A stretch of 64,000 bases of DNA, from the NCBI RefSeq assembly GCF_028583425.1, contig NC_072801.1:11118001-11182000 (forward strand), in the 5' to 3' direction. The position numbers and the translations under genes were made by a program. The stretch comes from Eublepharis macularius (taxonomy: Eukaryota; Chordata; Lepidosauria; Squamata; Eublepharidae). Shown here in pieces: positions 1 to 12,000 of this stretch (within the stretch, counting starts at the first letter, position 1; each line of letters starts with the position of its first letter). The notes beneath the pieces were generated by a model. The model worked only from the letters and a program-made list of their open reading frames with translations, did no database searches and had not been told where the DNA came from.

Positions 1-16
1 GGCGACCACTTCTCAG
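1..16 (+). CDS. MYH16: MYH16 exon fragment cut by window edge
   Basis: The window opens inside an exon that ends with ATTSQ followed by GTGAGC. These residues fit the rod segment that precedes IEQNRKRE in the next exon (class II consensus GGATSAQ-IEMNKKRE). The last codon is complete. Confidence 0.75.
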
Positions 17-3000
17 GTGAGCACTATCAAAGGAAGAGAGAGACTGAACACAGAACTCTCCTTTGCAGGTGGGAGAGAGGAGGACTGGAACTTGCATTAT
101 TAGGTACTCCACACCAAGCAGAAAAACAGTAGGGCTGGAGATGGAGAATTATTTTTTAAGAGAGCTGAAAAACTGGTTTGAGAGCGGCTTCAATTCCTGC
201 TGTGTGAACACCTAATTCAGAGGCAGATGTGGGATATGTTTTAGACCATGAGATTCAACGCCTCTTTTGCATCAACTCTGATGCGCTGAAAAACTATTCT
301 CAAAGGAAAAAGAGTTTGCAGGTGGCTGCGCTGAGCCAAAGCAAAAAAACCCAAATCAAAAGCTGTGTCGTACCTTTCATTAGGCCCACCCTGGTTCACC
401 CAAAACAGCTCCCCAGTTCTTCAGAGCACATCAACAGGCTAGATCCAGCCTGATTGTGATCCCTGGAGAACTTGGAAGTTTGCATACCTTTTTTGGGTTG
501 GTCCTAATAAATGACATTATATGGATTTTGTTTAGGAAAGAAAACTAAAGCGAAGACTCCATATGAATAAATGTAGTTACAGGTTGTTGGGCTTTGTTTA
601 CGGTCCACTCTTCCCATCCCCAGATTGAGCAAAACCGCAAACGGGAAGCAGAACTGCTGAAGCTGCGCCGCGAGTTGGAAGAGGCTGCCTTGCAGAGCGA
701 GGCCACGGCTTCTACCCTGCGGAAGAAGCACACGGACGCCATGGCTGAAATGACCGAGCACCTGGAGAATCTGCAGAGGGTGAAGTCCAAGCTGGAGAAA
801 GACAAGCAGGTCATGAAGGCGGAGATTGAAGACCTCAGCGCCAGCATGGAGACAGTCCAGAAATCCAAGGTATAAATAAAGGAAAGCCAAATAAAGTCTT
901 CTAAGTCAGCAGGACAAAAATGACTCTTGGGGGTTGGTGAGGCTGTCAGCTTCCAGAAGAGTCGGGGCCAAGCTAGAAGTGACGAATGACACTTGAATGG
1001 CAAGTGCAAGTGAACAGGGAGGGATACACGTGAGTCTGTTCACTTCCCATTCAAGTGTCATTCGTCACTTCTAGCTTGGCCCTCAGTCTCTGTTCCTAGA
1101 GGCTTGCTCCTTGTTCCTTGCTTTGGCAATCCTATCCACACTACAGTTCTTGGGAAAGCAACAGATAAAACGGGCCTGTGTATGAGAACCTCTCTGCTGT
1201 GTTTTCCTTCCAGATGAATGCCGAGGCTCATGTCCGCAAACTGGAAGACAACCTGTCTGAAGCCAATTCCAGGCTGGCTGAGATGGAGAAGAACCAAGCT
1301 GAAATCAATGCAATTCGGACCCGGCTCCAAGGTAGGATGCCCATCTCTTTCTTGGTGCCAAAGGCATATAGCTTTCAGGTGTTTTCCCATCATGGAACCT
1401 TTTCCACAAGGACTTGACTTCCTGGGAAACCCTGCACATTTGCCACTGAATCCTTGTGCATTGCAGAGGATTCTGAGTTATGGTTCTTAAGAAGCATCCG
1501 CTGGGCCTGTTGAGCCTCACCATCACTGACATGCCTGGGCCGTTCCCACATGGCTTACCCGAACCCGGAACACTGCGCAGCATGCCGAAAAAACTGCGGA
1601 AGATCGCGTTTTCTCTCGTGAGTTTTGCGCGATGTTGCGCAACTCATGAGAGAAAACGCGATCTTCCGCTTTTTTTTCGGCATGCTGTGCAGCGTTCCGG
1701 GTTCAGGTAAGCTGTGTGGGAATGGCCCCAGTCTCCCCTGTGGAATGTAGGGAAAGACTGGCAGTTTAAGGCAAGCTTGTTCGCCATTACTGATATTCTC
1801 CCGGAGGGAACCCTAGTACCACTTCCAAGCAACCACAGGGGAGAGGCTGTGGCTCTGTGGCAGAGCATCTGCTTTAGATGCAGAAGGCCCTAGGTTCAGT
1901 TTTCAGCATCTCCATGCAGAAGGACCAGGTACTGTGAAAGAACTCGGGTGGGGAACTACTACCAGTTAGAAAAGACAGAACTGACCTTGATGGACCAGAG
2001 ACCTGATTCAGTATAAGGCAGCATCATATATTCAAACATGGTAGAGCGTTGTAGAGGTCGCTTAGCTCAGCGGTGGCACACACAAAGGCTCCTGGGTACA
2101 ATCCACTTAAAAAGAACAGGTGGGAGGTGATGGGAAAGGTTTCCATTTGAGAGCAACTAGCAGTGAGTGTAAACAAGACTGAACTTGATAGACGAATGGT
2201 CTGACTCGGTATAAGAGAGCTTCACATGTTTAAGGGTTCTCGTGCCCCTTTGAAAATCAGCGGCCTGTGGTTTCCTTGCTTGATAAGGTGGGTCCCTTTT
2301 TGATCCCTTCCCACCCCTTTTCTCATCATCGTCAAGTCTTTCAGTGCCCAGAAGGTAAAGGCTCAAAACTTCTGTTTCCCTTAAGAAGGAAGCAAGAAAT
2401 CACATCCCCACAGTAGTCCTCCTTTCCTTAAATTCTTCCACCTCCCAATGGTGGTGGAGAGTGCCCTCAAGTCACAGTTGAATTATGGCGAGCCCTGGTG
2501 GGGTTTTCACGGCAAGAGACTAACAAGAGATGGTTTGCCATTGCCTGCCTCTGCAACCTTGGTCTTCGTTGGAGGTCTCCCATCCAATTGCTAACAAAGG
2601 CTAGCCCTGCTTAGCTTCTGAGATCTGACGAGATCAGGCTCACCTGGGCTATCCAGGTCAAGGCCCTCCCTCCATTAATGTTCCCCTCTAATGTCCCACA
2701 GCTGAGAACAGCGAGTTGAGCCGAGAGCATGAGGAAAGTCAGACTAGACTGAACCAGATTATCCGGGTCAAGACAACCCTCACTTCTCAGGTGGATGACT
2801 TCAAGAGGCAGCTGGACGAAGAGTCAAAGGTATGGAGGAATGGCAGCATTTAGGGGTACGAGCGAACTGATAACAAAACTTTCTCTGTTGTTTTCATACC
2901 GGGTGGCCCCTCCCTCCAAATATTGCTTCTATTCATGGTTAGCATGTATCCAGGGCTTTTTTTCTGAGAAAAGAGGTGGTGGAACTCAGTGGGTTGCCCT

Positions 3001-6000
3001 CGGAGAAAATGGTCACGTGGCTGGTGGCCCCGCCCCCTGATCTCCAGACAGAGGGGAGTTGAGATTGCCCTCCGCGCTGCTTGGCGGCGCGGAGGGCAAT
3101 CTCAACTCCCCTCTGCCTGGAGATCAGGGGGCGGGGCCACCAGCCATGTGACCATTTTCAAGAGGTTCCGGAACTCCGTCCCACTGCGTTCCTGCTGAAA
3201 AAAAGCCCTGCGTGTATCTGTTTCCAGTTGTTTCTGGAGTTGCGTTTTTATGCTTTTTATTACTGGGACCAGTATTACAGTCTGGAGAGGGTTGCGTTGG
3301 GCCGAAGGGTGGTACTGAGGTTTGTAAATAAACAGGGAACCCCATTGGTGTCTCTAGGCCCGAAGCACAGCGGTTGTGAGCCTAGCTAACACCAAGCATG
3401 ACTTGGACCTGATGAAAGAACAGCTGGAAGAGGAGCAGGAGGGCAAAGCCGAACTGCAGCGCCTGGTCTCCAAGCTCAACACTGAAGTCACAACGTGGAG
3501 GACCAAATATGAAACGGACGCCATTCAGAGGACGGAGGAGCTGGAAGAGACCAAGTGAGCAGGATTCTAGGAGGGACACTTCTGTGGAGGGGGCTCCCAA
3601 TCCACCCAGGAGCTCTGCGTTGATTGGATGCAGGCCAGGGTCCCCCGAAGGGAAGTGGCTTGTTACCACAATGTCTGTCCCAAGGGTGCTACCATGCATC
3701 CCCACAGGAGGAGGTCTGCGTTCGGCAGCCTGCCTGGTGAACATTTGGTGGCCAAAAGTTTCAGTGGGGCCCTACCCAATGGTAGTTTTTGGCTTTGAGT
3801 AAGCCCTGAAAGTTGAAACTGGAGATCTCCTCCTACGTACATCTGTGTCTGAGGGCCTAACTACGTTCTACGTTGCTGCCAGGTCTGCCTCCAGGTCCTA
3901 TCAAACCAGATATTCTGAACACAGGAGTCTCAGAACATGTATGAAATTTAATGTTCAGGCATGTAGGGACTATTCTGATATGTACATGGGGGCTTAAACC
4001 TCCCCCACTCGTGCCATTTTCCTGACAAAGCCCCAGGAGCTGTTGTTGAGGAAATGCTGTGAGGTAATTTCCACACACAAGTTTCCTCAGTGGAGGAATT
4101 AGCAGCTCCTCAGGGCAGTTTCTGGCTGGGAAACCAGCATAGAAGGAAAAACCCTCTCCCTGGGTGCCATGGTCTTGATCCGATTTAGGCCCCATCAGGG
4201 CTTTTTTTTCCAGCTAGAACGCAGTGGAATGGAGTTCCGGCACCTCTTGAAAATGGTCACATGGCTGGTGGCCCCGCCCCCTGATCTCCAGACAGAGGGG
4301 AGTTAAGATTGCCCTGCCAGCGCAGAGAGCAATCTAAACTCCCTTCTGTCTGGAGATCAGGGGGTGGGGCCACCGGCCATGTGACCATTTTCACCAGGGG
4401 CAATTTAAGCTTTAAAAAACTCCCCCCTTGATCCAGCTGAGCCAAAGTGATGTCATTGTGCAGTCCTGAGTTCCACCACTGAGTTCCACCACCTCTTTTC
4501 CCAGAAAAAAAGCCCTGGGCCCCATGCACTGGAAAATTAATCCCTTGTGCAAGGTTTGAGTCCAAAGTGATCTTCCCTGGTAACGTCTGCAGTCCCAACC
4601 CCATAACTACCCTCCTCTGCAAGGCTAACAGTATTGTCCTGCCTCCTCCTTACAGGAGAAAGTTGGCTGCTCGTCTCCAGGAGGCAGAGGAGACGGCTGA
4701 AGCGGCACAAGCCCGGGCTGCCAGCATGGAGAAAACTAAACAGCGGCTTCAGATGGAAGTGGAAGACCTCACTTTAGATCTTGAGAAGGTGAGGGGGGGG
4801 GGATCCGCTGTGGCATAACTCAACCAGTTATGGAGTATTTTATTGGCTGACCAGAGAGAGAGCTCAAACTTCCCCGGCCTGCCCCAAATCTAGTGATTTG
4901 AACACCCTCCTAATCTGAAGTTGTTGCCGTTACAAACTAATTAATAATGATTGTTTCAACAGCATTGTCAGGGTTCCTGTGTATGGCATAAACAAAAAAG
5001 ATGGAGAGGGAGGTCTCTGGCCCAGAGAATTTACAAGATATTTCACAAGAGGCAAAGCCAAGGGATTAACATAATTTGTTAAGTCTTAACAAAGTTGCTC
5101 CCATGAGGCTTCGGACCCTTAGTACAAATGCTAGTTAGAATAACTGCTTAGGAAACATACTTCATCAGAATAAAATAAATTTCCCCCCTTTCAGAAGATC
5201 AGCTGTCCATGCGGAATCTTGAGGGAAAGGGAGATTTTTCCGCAAGGCGACAAGGGATTGTATTTTAACCCTCCATTTGTGGAAGAGCCGCGGGAAACCA
5301 TGCTGGCCTTTTCTATGACAGCCAAGTGAGCTGCAAAGAACTGGCAGCATGCCGGGCAGAAGTGATCTGTAAGCAGCAGATGGGGTGCTGTGCAATGCAC
5401 TACTGCTTGGGTCCCTTTCTCCAGGCCAATGCTGCCTGCGCAGCCCTCGACAAGAAGCAGAGGGCCTTCGACAAGATGCTCGCCGAGTGGCAGCAAAAAT
5501 GTGAAGAAGTGCAAGTGGAGCTCGATAACTCCCAGAAGGAGTGCCGCATGTACATGACGGAGAACTTCAAGCTCAAGACGGCTTACGAGGAAGCCCTGGA
5601 GCACCTGGAATCTGTCAAGAAAGAGAACAAAACCCTCCAGGGCAAGTATATCCAGGAGGGAGGAGGTTGCAGATACTCTGTTCTTGAACAAAGTTCTCTA
5701 CTGAAATAATTCTGTGCTGAAATAATTGAAGATTTTGCACATTAACATTATTGGACTTACTAAAGGGAAAGGAGTTATACCAGCACTGCAGCTCCACCTC
5801 CTGCCTGCTAGTAGTTTCGGGAACAGCATCCATGCATTTTTGTTCATAGATTCGCAGCCATGAGGTCTAGAAACCTGTTTATTTTAATGAAATATCAGCT
5901 GCTCAGAATGCTCAATTTTGCATCCAATACCAACAGGGCAGTCCTATGCAGAGTTGCACCCTTTTAAGTCTATTGAAATCAATGGGTATAAATCTACATA

Positions 6001-9000
6001 GGACTGCACTTTAGGTTCTGTACTTTTTCTGTGTTCCTGTGGAGTTCACCCATCCCGAAGTACTACTGAAGCACAGAGACCTTGCTGAGAACTTCACAGA
6101 AGTTTTCTGCTCTTTGTTTTCCTATTTCCTCAGGTTGTCACTGATTCTTAGGCCCATTAAGCCTACTCAAAGTCCACAGTGTTTACCAGGCAAGTTTGCC
6201 AGAGAAATCAGCCGAGGGTTTTCAATGATAAATCACTATTTCTCAGACCTATCTCAAATCCACTGAGGACAGAGCAGAGCAAGGGGGGACCTCAACAAGG
6301 CAGTCAATAGCCAGCAATGAGAGCATGATCTCCTGGTTGCTTAGACCACTGAGCAAGACTGGCCTTTTGTAGCAGTCTGGGAGAACCACCTGACCTGCTC
6401 CAGCCTATTGGTGAGAAGAGGCTTCCTTGAAACTCCTCCTTCAGGCCACATGTCAGTGGGAACGCACAAGCTTGAATCCCTTCCTAAATCTAGGCAGTCA
6501 AATCAACATTCCCTACAGACGGAAACCCTGCCTTACCAGAAGTTATCACATGGCGACTTTTCTTTCTCTAAAACCAGGGCTTTTTTTCAGCTGGAACGCG
6601 GGGGAATGGAGTTCTAGAACCTCTTGAAAATGGTCACATGGCTGGTGGCCCTGCCCCCTGATCTCCAGACAGAGGGGAGTTTAGATTGCCCTTTGCGCCG
6701 CTCAGCGGCGCGGAGGGCACTCTAAACTCCCCTCTGTCTGGAGATCAGGGGGCGGGGCCACCAGCCATGGGACCATTTTCACCGAGGGCAACCCACTGAG
6801 TTCCACCACCTCTTCTTCCATAAAAAAAGCCCTGCCTAAAACCATCAGTGCATTTTGGGCCTTCATATTCTCCAGATACAGGTTAAATTTTGGAGCAAGT
6901 CACATAAGCTTCCTGAGGGCATCCATGGGAAAAGCTGTAATGAATTCAGTTGGGCTGGGTCTGGAAGATATAGCTGTGCTCAGTCTGTTAGCTGCCGTCT
7001 TCGTCTTTTGCGACGGATTTTGTGCGGCTAGCACATGGCTCATTTGTATGGAATGGAGCGTGGGATATTTTCTGGTCGACATCCGGGAGAAGAAAGCGTG
7101 ATGCAAAAGGGACTAGGGAAGCCGAGAAGCACATTCCTTTCCCTTCCGCATCCCAGCGTGCACACCACACTCAGGGTTCATTTGCAAAAGGTCTTTGGGA
7201 AACAAAAGCCCGGGGTTGATTGATAAGCAGTGGCTAAAACCTTCTTCCACAGTCACTTTTTGGAAGGTTGGCTGGAGCGCTGAGGCAAATGTTCCCCAAT
7301 CTGGTATTTAACTGTCCAATTCAATATCTTTGTGTGTTCCTTTCTTCAGAGGAGATTAAAGATCTGATTGACCAACTGGGCGAGGGAGGGAGAAGTGTGC
7401 ACGAGCTGCAGAAGATGAAAAGGAAACTGGAGGTTGAGAAGGATGAGCTGCAGGTGGCACTGGAGGAGGCCGAGTCTTCCCTGGAGGTAAGCTTTTTCTG
7501 TTTGATCAGAACTGATTTATTTAGTACTTCTGAATCTGCTAAGGATGTGGCCACCTGTCTGACAGAGAGGCCGTTTTCACACTGCTTACCAGCCATAAGC
7601 GTTCGAGAACTATAAGCATAAGCTTTCAAGAACCATAAAGTTGGTTAGTCTTAAAAGTGTTACTGGGTTCTTTATTTAAACTTGGGTTGCTTTTTATTCT
7701 GGAGCTCTAGCCTTCTGTTTCATTTGAGAATGGCTTCTGATTTTAGCTCGGTTGATAATCTGTTGGTTATTGCAAATTTTGGAGACTATAAAGCTTGGGC
7801 GGGGGAGGGTGGTGGTTCTGTATTTTACCTTAAGCCGTGCATTTAACTATTTTTGCATTTTATATCATTTTGTCTCAGAGCCTATGAGCTGTATAGATGT
7901 ACCTGTTCATAAATAGAACAAAATGAAAATAAAAAACTGATTCTATCACATGAGCCCCCACTTGCTGTCTGAGGGCCAACTCACACATTGCAGAATACTG
8001 ATAATCCCCCACATGTCTGTCTGGTAGGGTTGCCAACCTCCAGGTGGGGCCTGGAGATCTCCCAGAATTACAACTGAGCTCCAGATTACAGAGATCAGTT
8101 CCTCTGGAGAAAATGGGTGCTTTGGAGAGTGGACTGTGTGGCATTATACCCTGCTGAAGCCCTGCCCCTCTCCAAAACCCACTCTCTCTATATCCCACCC
8201 CCCAAATCCCCAGGAGTTGCCAAACCCGAAGTAAGCAAGCCTGCTACATGGGATTCTGTCCACCAGACTGCTCTGGGAGTTCCCCGCCTGGAACATAATT
8301 CCCATCTGTGCATGGGGCCCGATTTGGATAAGGACTGTGAGGAGAGGGGACATGCCTTCCTCCTTTAAGCCCCCCTCTCTCCGTGCACCATAGTCTTGGT
8401 TGGGGGTTGGACTAGATGACCCTGGAGGCACCCCTGGAGGTCCCGTCCAACCCTGTGATTCTGTGATTCATTGCCTCTCCTCTTGGGCATGCAGGAGGTT
8501 CCAAGCCCTCCGTTTTACGTGGCTCTCTCACCTTGGCACACTGCAAGCACCACGTAAACAGGATGCATGATCCCCTCCTTCAAAAGCCCGCCCCATCCAA
8601 ACCTCTGCTTGCCCATTTGCCGACAGGTGGAAGAGAGCAAACTCATCCGCATCCAGCTGGAGCTGGCCCAAGTCAAAGCGGACATCGACAGGAGGATCCA
8701 CGAGAAGGAAGAAGAGTTTGAAGCCACCCGGTAGGGAAGGCGGGAGGTGGAGCTTCGGGCTTGGGGAGACCCCCTTCCAGCAAAAGAAGCCAAGTTATAC
8801 CAGGGAAAGCTTTTGTGTGTGCGTTTTAAAGGGAAACTTCAGGGCTACTCTGGATGCAAATCAGGTAGTTTTAGGGAAAAAACAGATCTAGAAAACAGCT
8901 GGGTTGATGGGGTTGAAGAAGGAAAGCATATGGACATAAGGGTTAATTAAGCACACCTCCTCCCCCCGCCTGCTGCTCCTCTGCAGCAAACTGCACCCTC

Positions 9001-12000
9001 ACTTGGCCTCCCTGATAAATAAATCCTATGTTGGCCCCAGAAACCTAATTAAAGTATTACATAGTTCAAAAGTGGAATCAGCTGCCTAGGGAGGTGGTGA
9101 GCTCCCCTTCACTGGCAGTTTTCAAGAAGAGGCTGGATGAATATTTGTCAGCTGATCCTGCACTGGGCAGGGGGTTGGACTAGATGGTCTGTATGGCCCC
9201 TTCCAACTCTATGATTCTATTATTCATAGTTGGGCCGTTAGCAGAGTCTATCGTTTGCAGTGAAAGGAAATAAGAGTTCTTCATTGTAGGAACTCCATAC
9301 TCAGATAGGAAAGGCAGAGAGATAGATCCTATCTACCTATCTAAGGATGGACATGGATGGCAGGGCAAGTCCTGCATCCATGGATGCAAGATGGAGAGAG
9401 GGGAGAAGGAGATAGTGGTTGTGATGCGGTTGTGACAAAGCCAGGAAGAGAAGGAGGTCATGAGGAGGAAGTCCTGAGAATAGTAATCTACACCTCAAAG
9501 GATAGTCAGAGCAGTAAACAGTAAAGAGATGCTCTGACCTCTCTATCTTTCTAACTCTTTGGTTTGTCCCCCTCTGAAACCTGAGGAAAGGGACAGCAGT
9601 CAGTGCTCCTTTTCTAACACTCCCAGCCTCATATCCGCTGCTCTGAGGTTCCACACCTTATGACCCAACCCTTGCAACTCAACGGCTTTTGCTATCCTCT
9701 GCAGGAAGAACCACCAGCGCGCCATCGAGTCCCTGCAGTCCAGCCTGGAGATGGAGGCGAAAGGACGGGCTGAGGCCCTCCGCCTGAAAAAGAAGATGGA
9801 GACGGACCTGAACGAAATGGAGATCCAGCTGGACCATGCCAACAAGAACAACAGTGAGCTGGTCAAGACGCTGAAGAAAATGCAGCAGCAGATCAAGGTG
9901 GGGTGAATCGGAGGGAAAGGGTGGGAGGCCACCAAAGAGAAATTGGCACCTGAAAGACACTCGTGCTGTCCGGGGTGAGGCAGGCAGATGGGACCCGGTG
10001 GTTGTTCTCCAACAGTCAGGGCGGACTTTGGAAGATGGCGAGGCCAGGCAAGGCTGGTTTGGGGGCCATTGTGCTTGTGGTGGCACAATGAGGGGGGCAC
10101 TGATCATGCCTCACTGCCAGAGACAGTTGAGGGGATGGAGCCAGTCGGTGGCCTGACAAGTATCCGATGCCTCAATCTCCACTGGTCCAGGCCCCACCGT
10201 ACGCCACTGTCACCCTTCATATCTGCAGGACCTTCAGACGCAGATGGACGAGGATGCCCGTCAGCATGAAGAGCTCCGCGAGCAGTACAACCTCCAGGAG
10301 CGCCGTCTCAGCCTTCTCCAGACTGAACTGGAGGAAGTTCGCACCGGTTTGGAGGGTAGCGAGCGCTCGCGCAAACTCATTGAGCAGGAACTGATCGATG
10401 TTACCGAGAGGCAAAACGAACTCAGCGTTCAGGTGATAATGGGTGGTCATCCTCCCCGGGGAGGTGGATCGATGAGATGGGTGTAGCATGTTGAACGCAG
10501 CACCAAAGCTAAATAAACCTCGGCTGCATCAGTATTGGGACCTTAGCTGACAAATTATGGTTTATGTGACCCATAAATCCCCCCACTGTGTCCATTCCCC
10601 GCAGGAACGTCTCTGCTGTATGTTTACTCTGAAGTTAAATCCCATTCTGTAGAAGTTCCTCCTCCCTCTGCAATTTTCCCTTTAACATTTTGCCCGTTTT
10701 GCAGAACCAAAGCCTGCTGGTGATCAAGCGCAAACTGGAGTCCGACCTTCAGCGCATCACCAATGAACACGAGGAGATCATCAGCGAGTTCCGAGCAGCC
10801 GACGAGAAAGCAAAGAAAGCCATGGCTGATGTGAGTTCTGTCCTGGGTTCAGCCTGGGCATCAGGATGTGCTGGAGACCCTTTCCAGGCAGAAGTGTATG
10901 TGGGGCGGGGGCATGGCTCAGTGGTAGAACATCTACTAGGCATGCAGTAACTCCCAGGTTCAATCCCCAGCATCTCCCATTAAAAGGACCTCTGACCTGT
11001 GACCATGGAAAGGCGCTGCCAGTCTGAGTAGACAATACTAACCTTGACAGATGAATGGTCTGACTTGGGAGAAGACATCTTTATGTGTTCCAAGTGATAA
11101 TCTTCCAAACGAGCTGCCCCTTATAATAATAAATTGCTGATGTTACAGGAAATCCTTTCTCCCCAAAGGGATACAAACAGGTCAGAACCTTTTGTACCCC
11201 CCAATACTGTGAAATTAAAGGTTGAGGAATCTCCTCCTCAAATTCCACACATTACCATCAGGGTTGCGAATACTCCAGGTAAAACAAAACGAAACGGTGC
11301 TGACGTAACCCAGAGCCTGCAATGCCATCCACAAATCCTGTGGCTCACATGGGTTATGGACCCTCTCTTATTTTGCATCATGTTAACAAATGTTCAGAAT
11401 TCATTTTGTATAATTTAGCAAAGGAGCTATAGAAGTCAGTAAAGACTCTCCCCTGATCATCAGCAATCTTGCTTTACTACCATTCTGGCTCTTGAGATTT
11501 TACCAGTTATTCTCTGTAGATTTTCAAGTCTACTGTTAGAGCCCTAGAGGCTAGAAACTCGTTTGTAAAATGAATGCTTAGATTCTTGGGAAGATGAGTG
11601 CTGTGCCCTGTACCCCATTTCTGCACTTTTCCTGTAGGCTACAAGTCCGCATGCTTTGAAACAAAGTCTTGACACTTCTTGTCAGGGCTTTTTTTCAGCG
11701 GGAACGTGGTGGAACGGAGTTCCGGAACCTCTTGAAAATGGTCACATGGCTGGTGGCCCCACCCCCTGATCTCCAGACAGAGGGGAGTTTAGAATGCCTG
11801 GCGCGGAGGGCAATCTCAACTCCCCTCTGTCTGGAGATCAGGGGGCGGGGCCACCAGCCATATGATCATTTTCTCCGAGGGCACTGAGTTCCACCACCTC
11901 TTTTCCCAGAAAAAAAGCCCTGCTTCTTGTGAATAATCTTGATGGTCTTGTTTCCCCCCCCCCTTCCCCCAATTTTAGGCATCACGTATGGCAGAAGAAC

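Noticed and set aside
504-1009. Minus-strand open frames opposite the first complete MYH16 exon
   Set aside because: They are antisense shadows of a coiled-coil coding exon. The plus strand has splice sites and myosin homology.
2540-2672. Possible 5S rRNA gene on the minus strand
   Set aside because: Only the part matching the internal and 3' region of 5S is present, altered and fused to a foreign body and tail. A second copy with the same fusion at 12617 marks it as a SINE.
5642-5709. Read-through of the MYH16 exon past 5641
   Set aside because: The frame continues only to a stop at 5709, with residues that do not fit a myosin rod. The GC donor at 5642 restores homology in the next exon.
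10905-10980. Possible tRNA gene (A- and B-box present)
   Set aside because: The sequence does not fold as a complete tRNA, and the same head plus a non-tRNA body recurs several times in the window.
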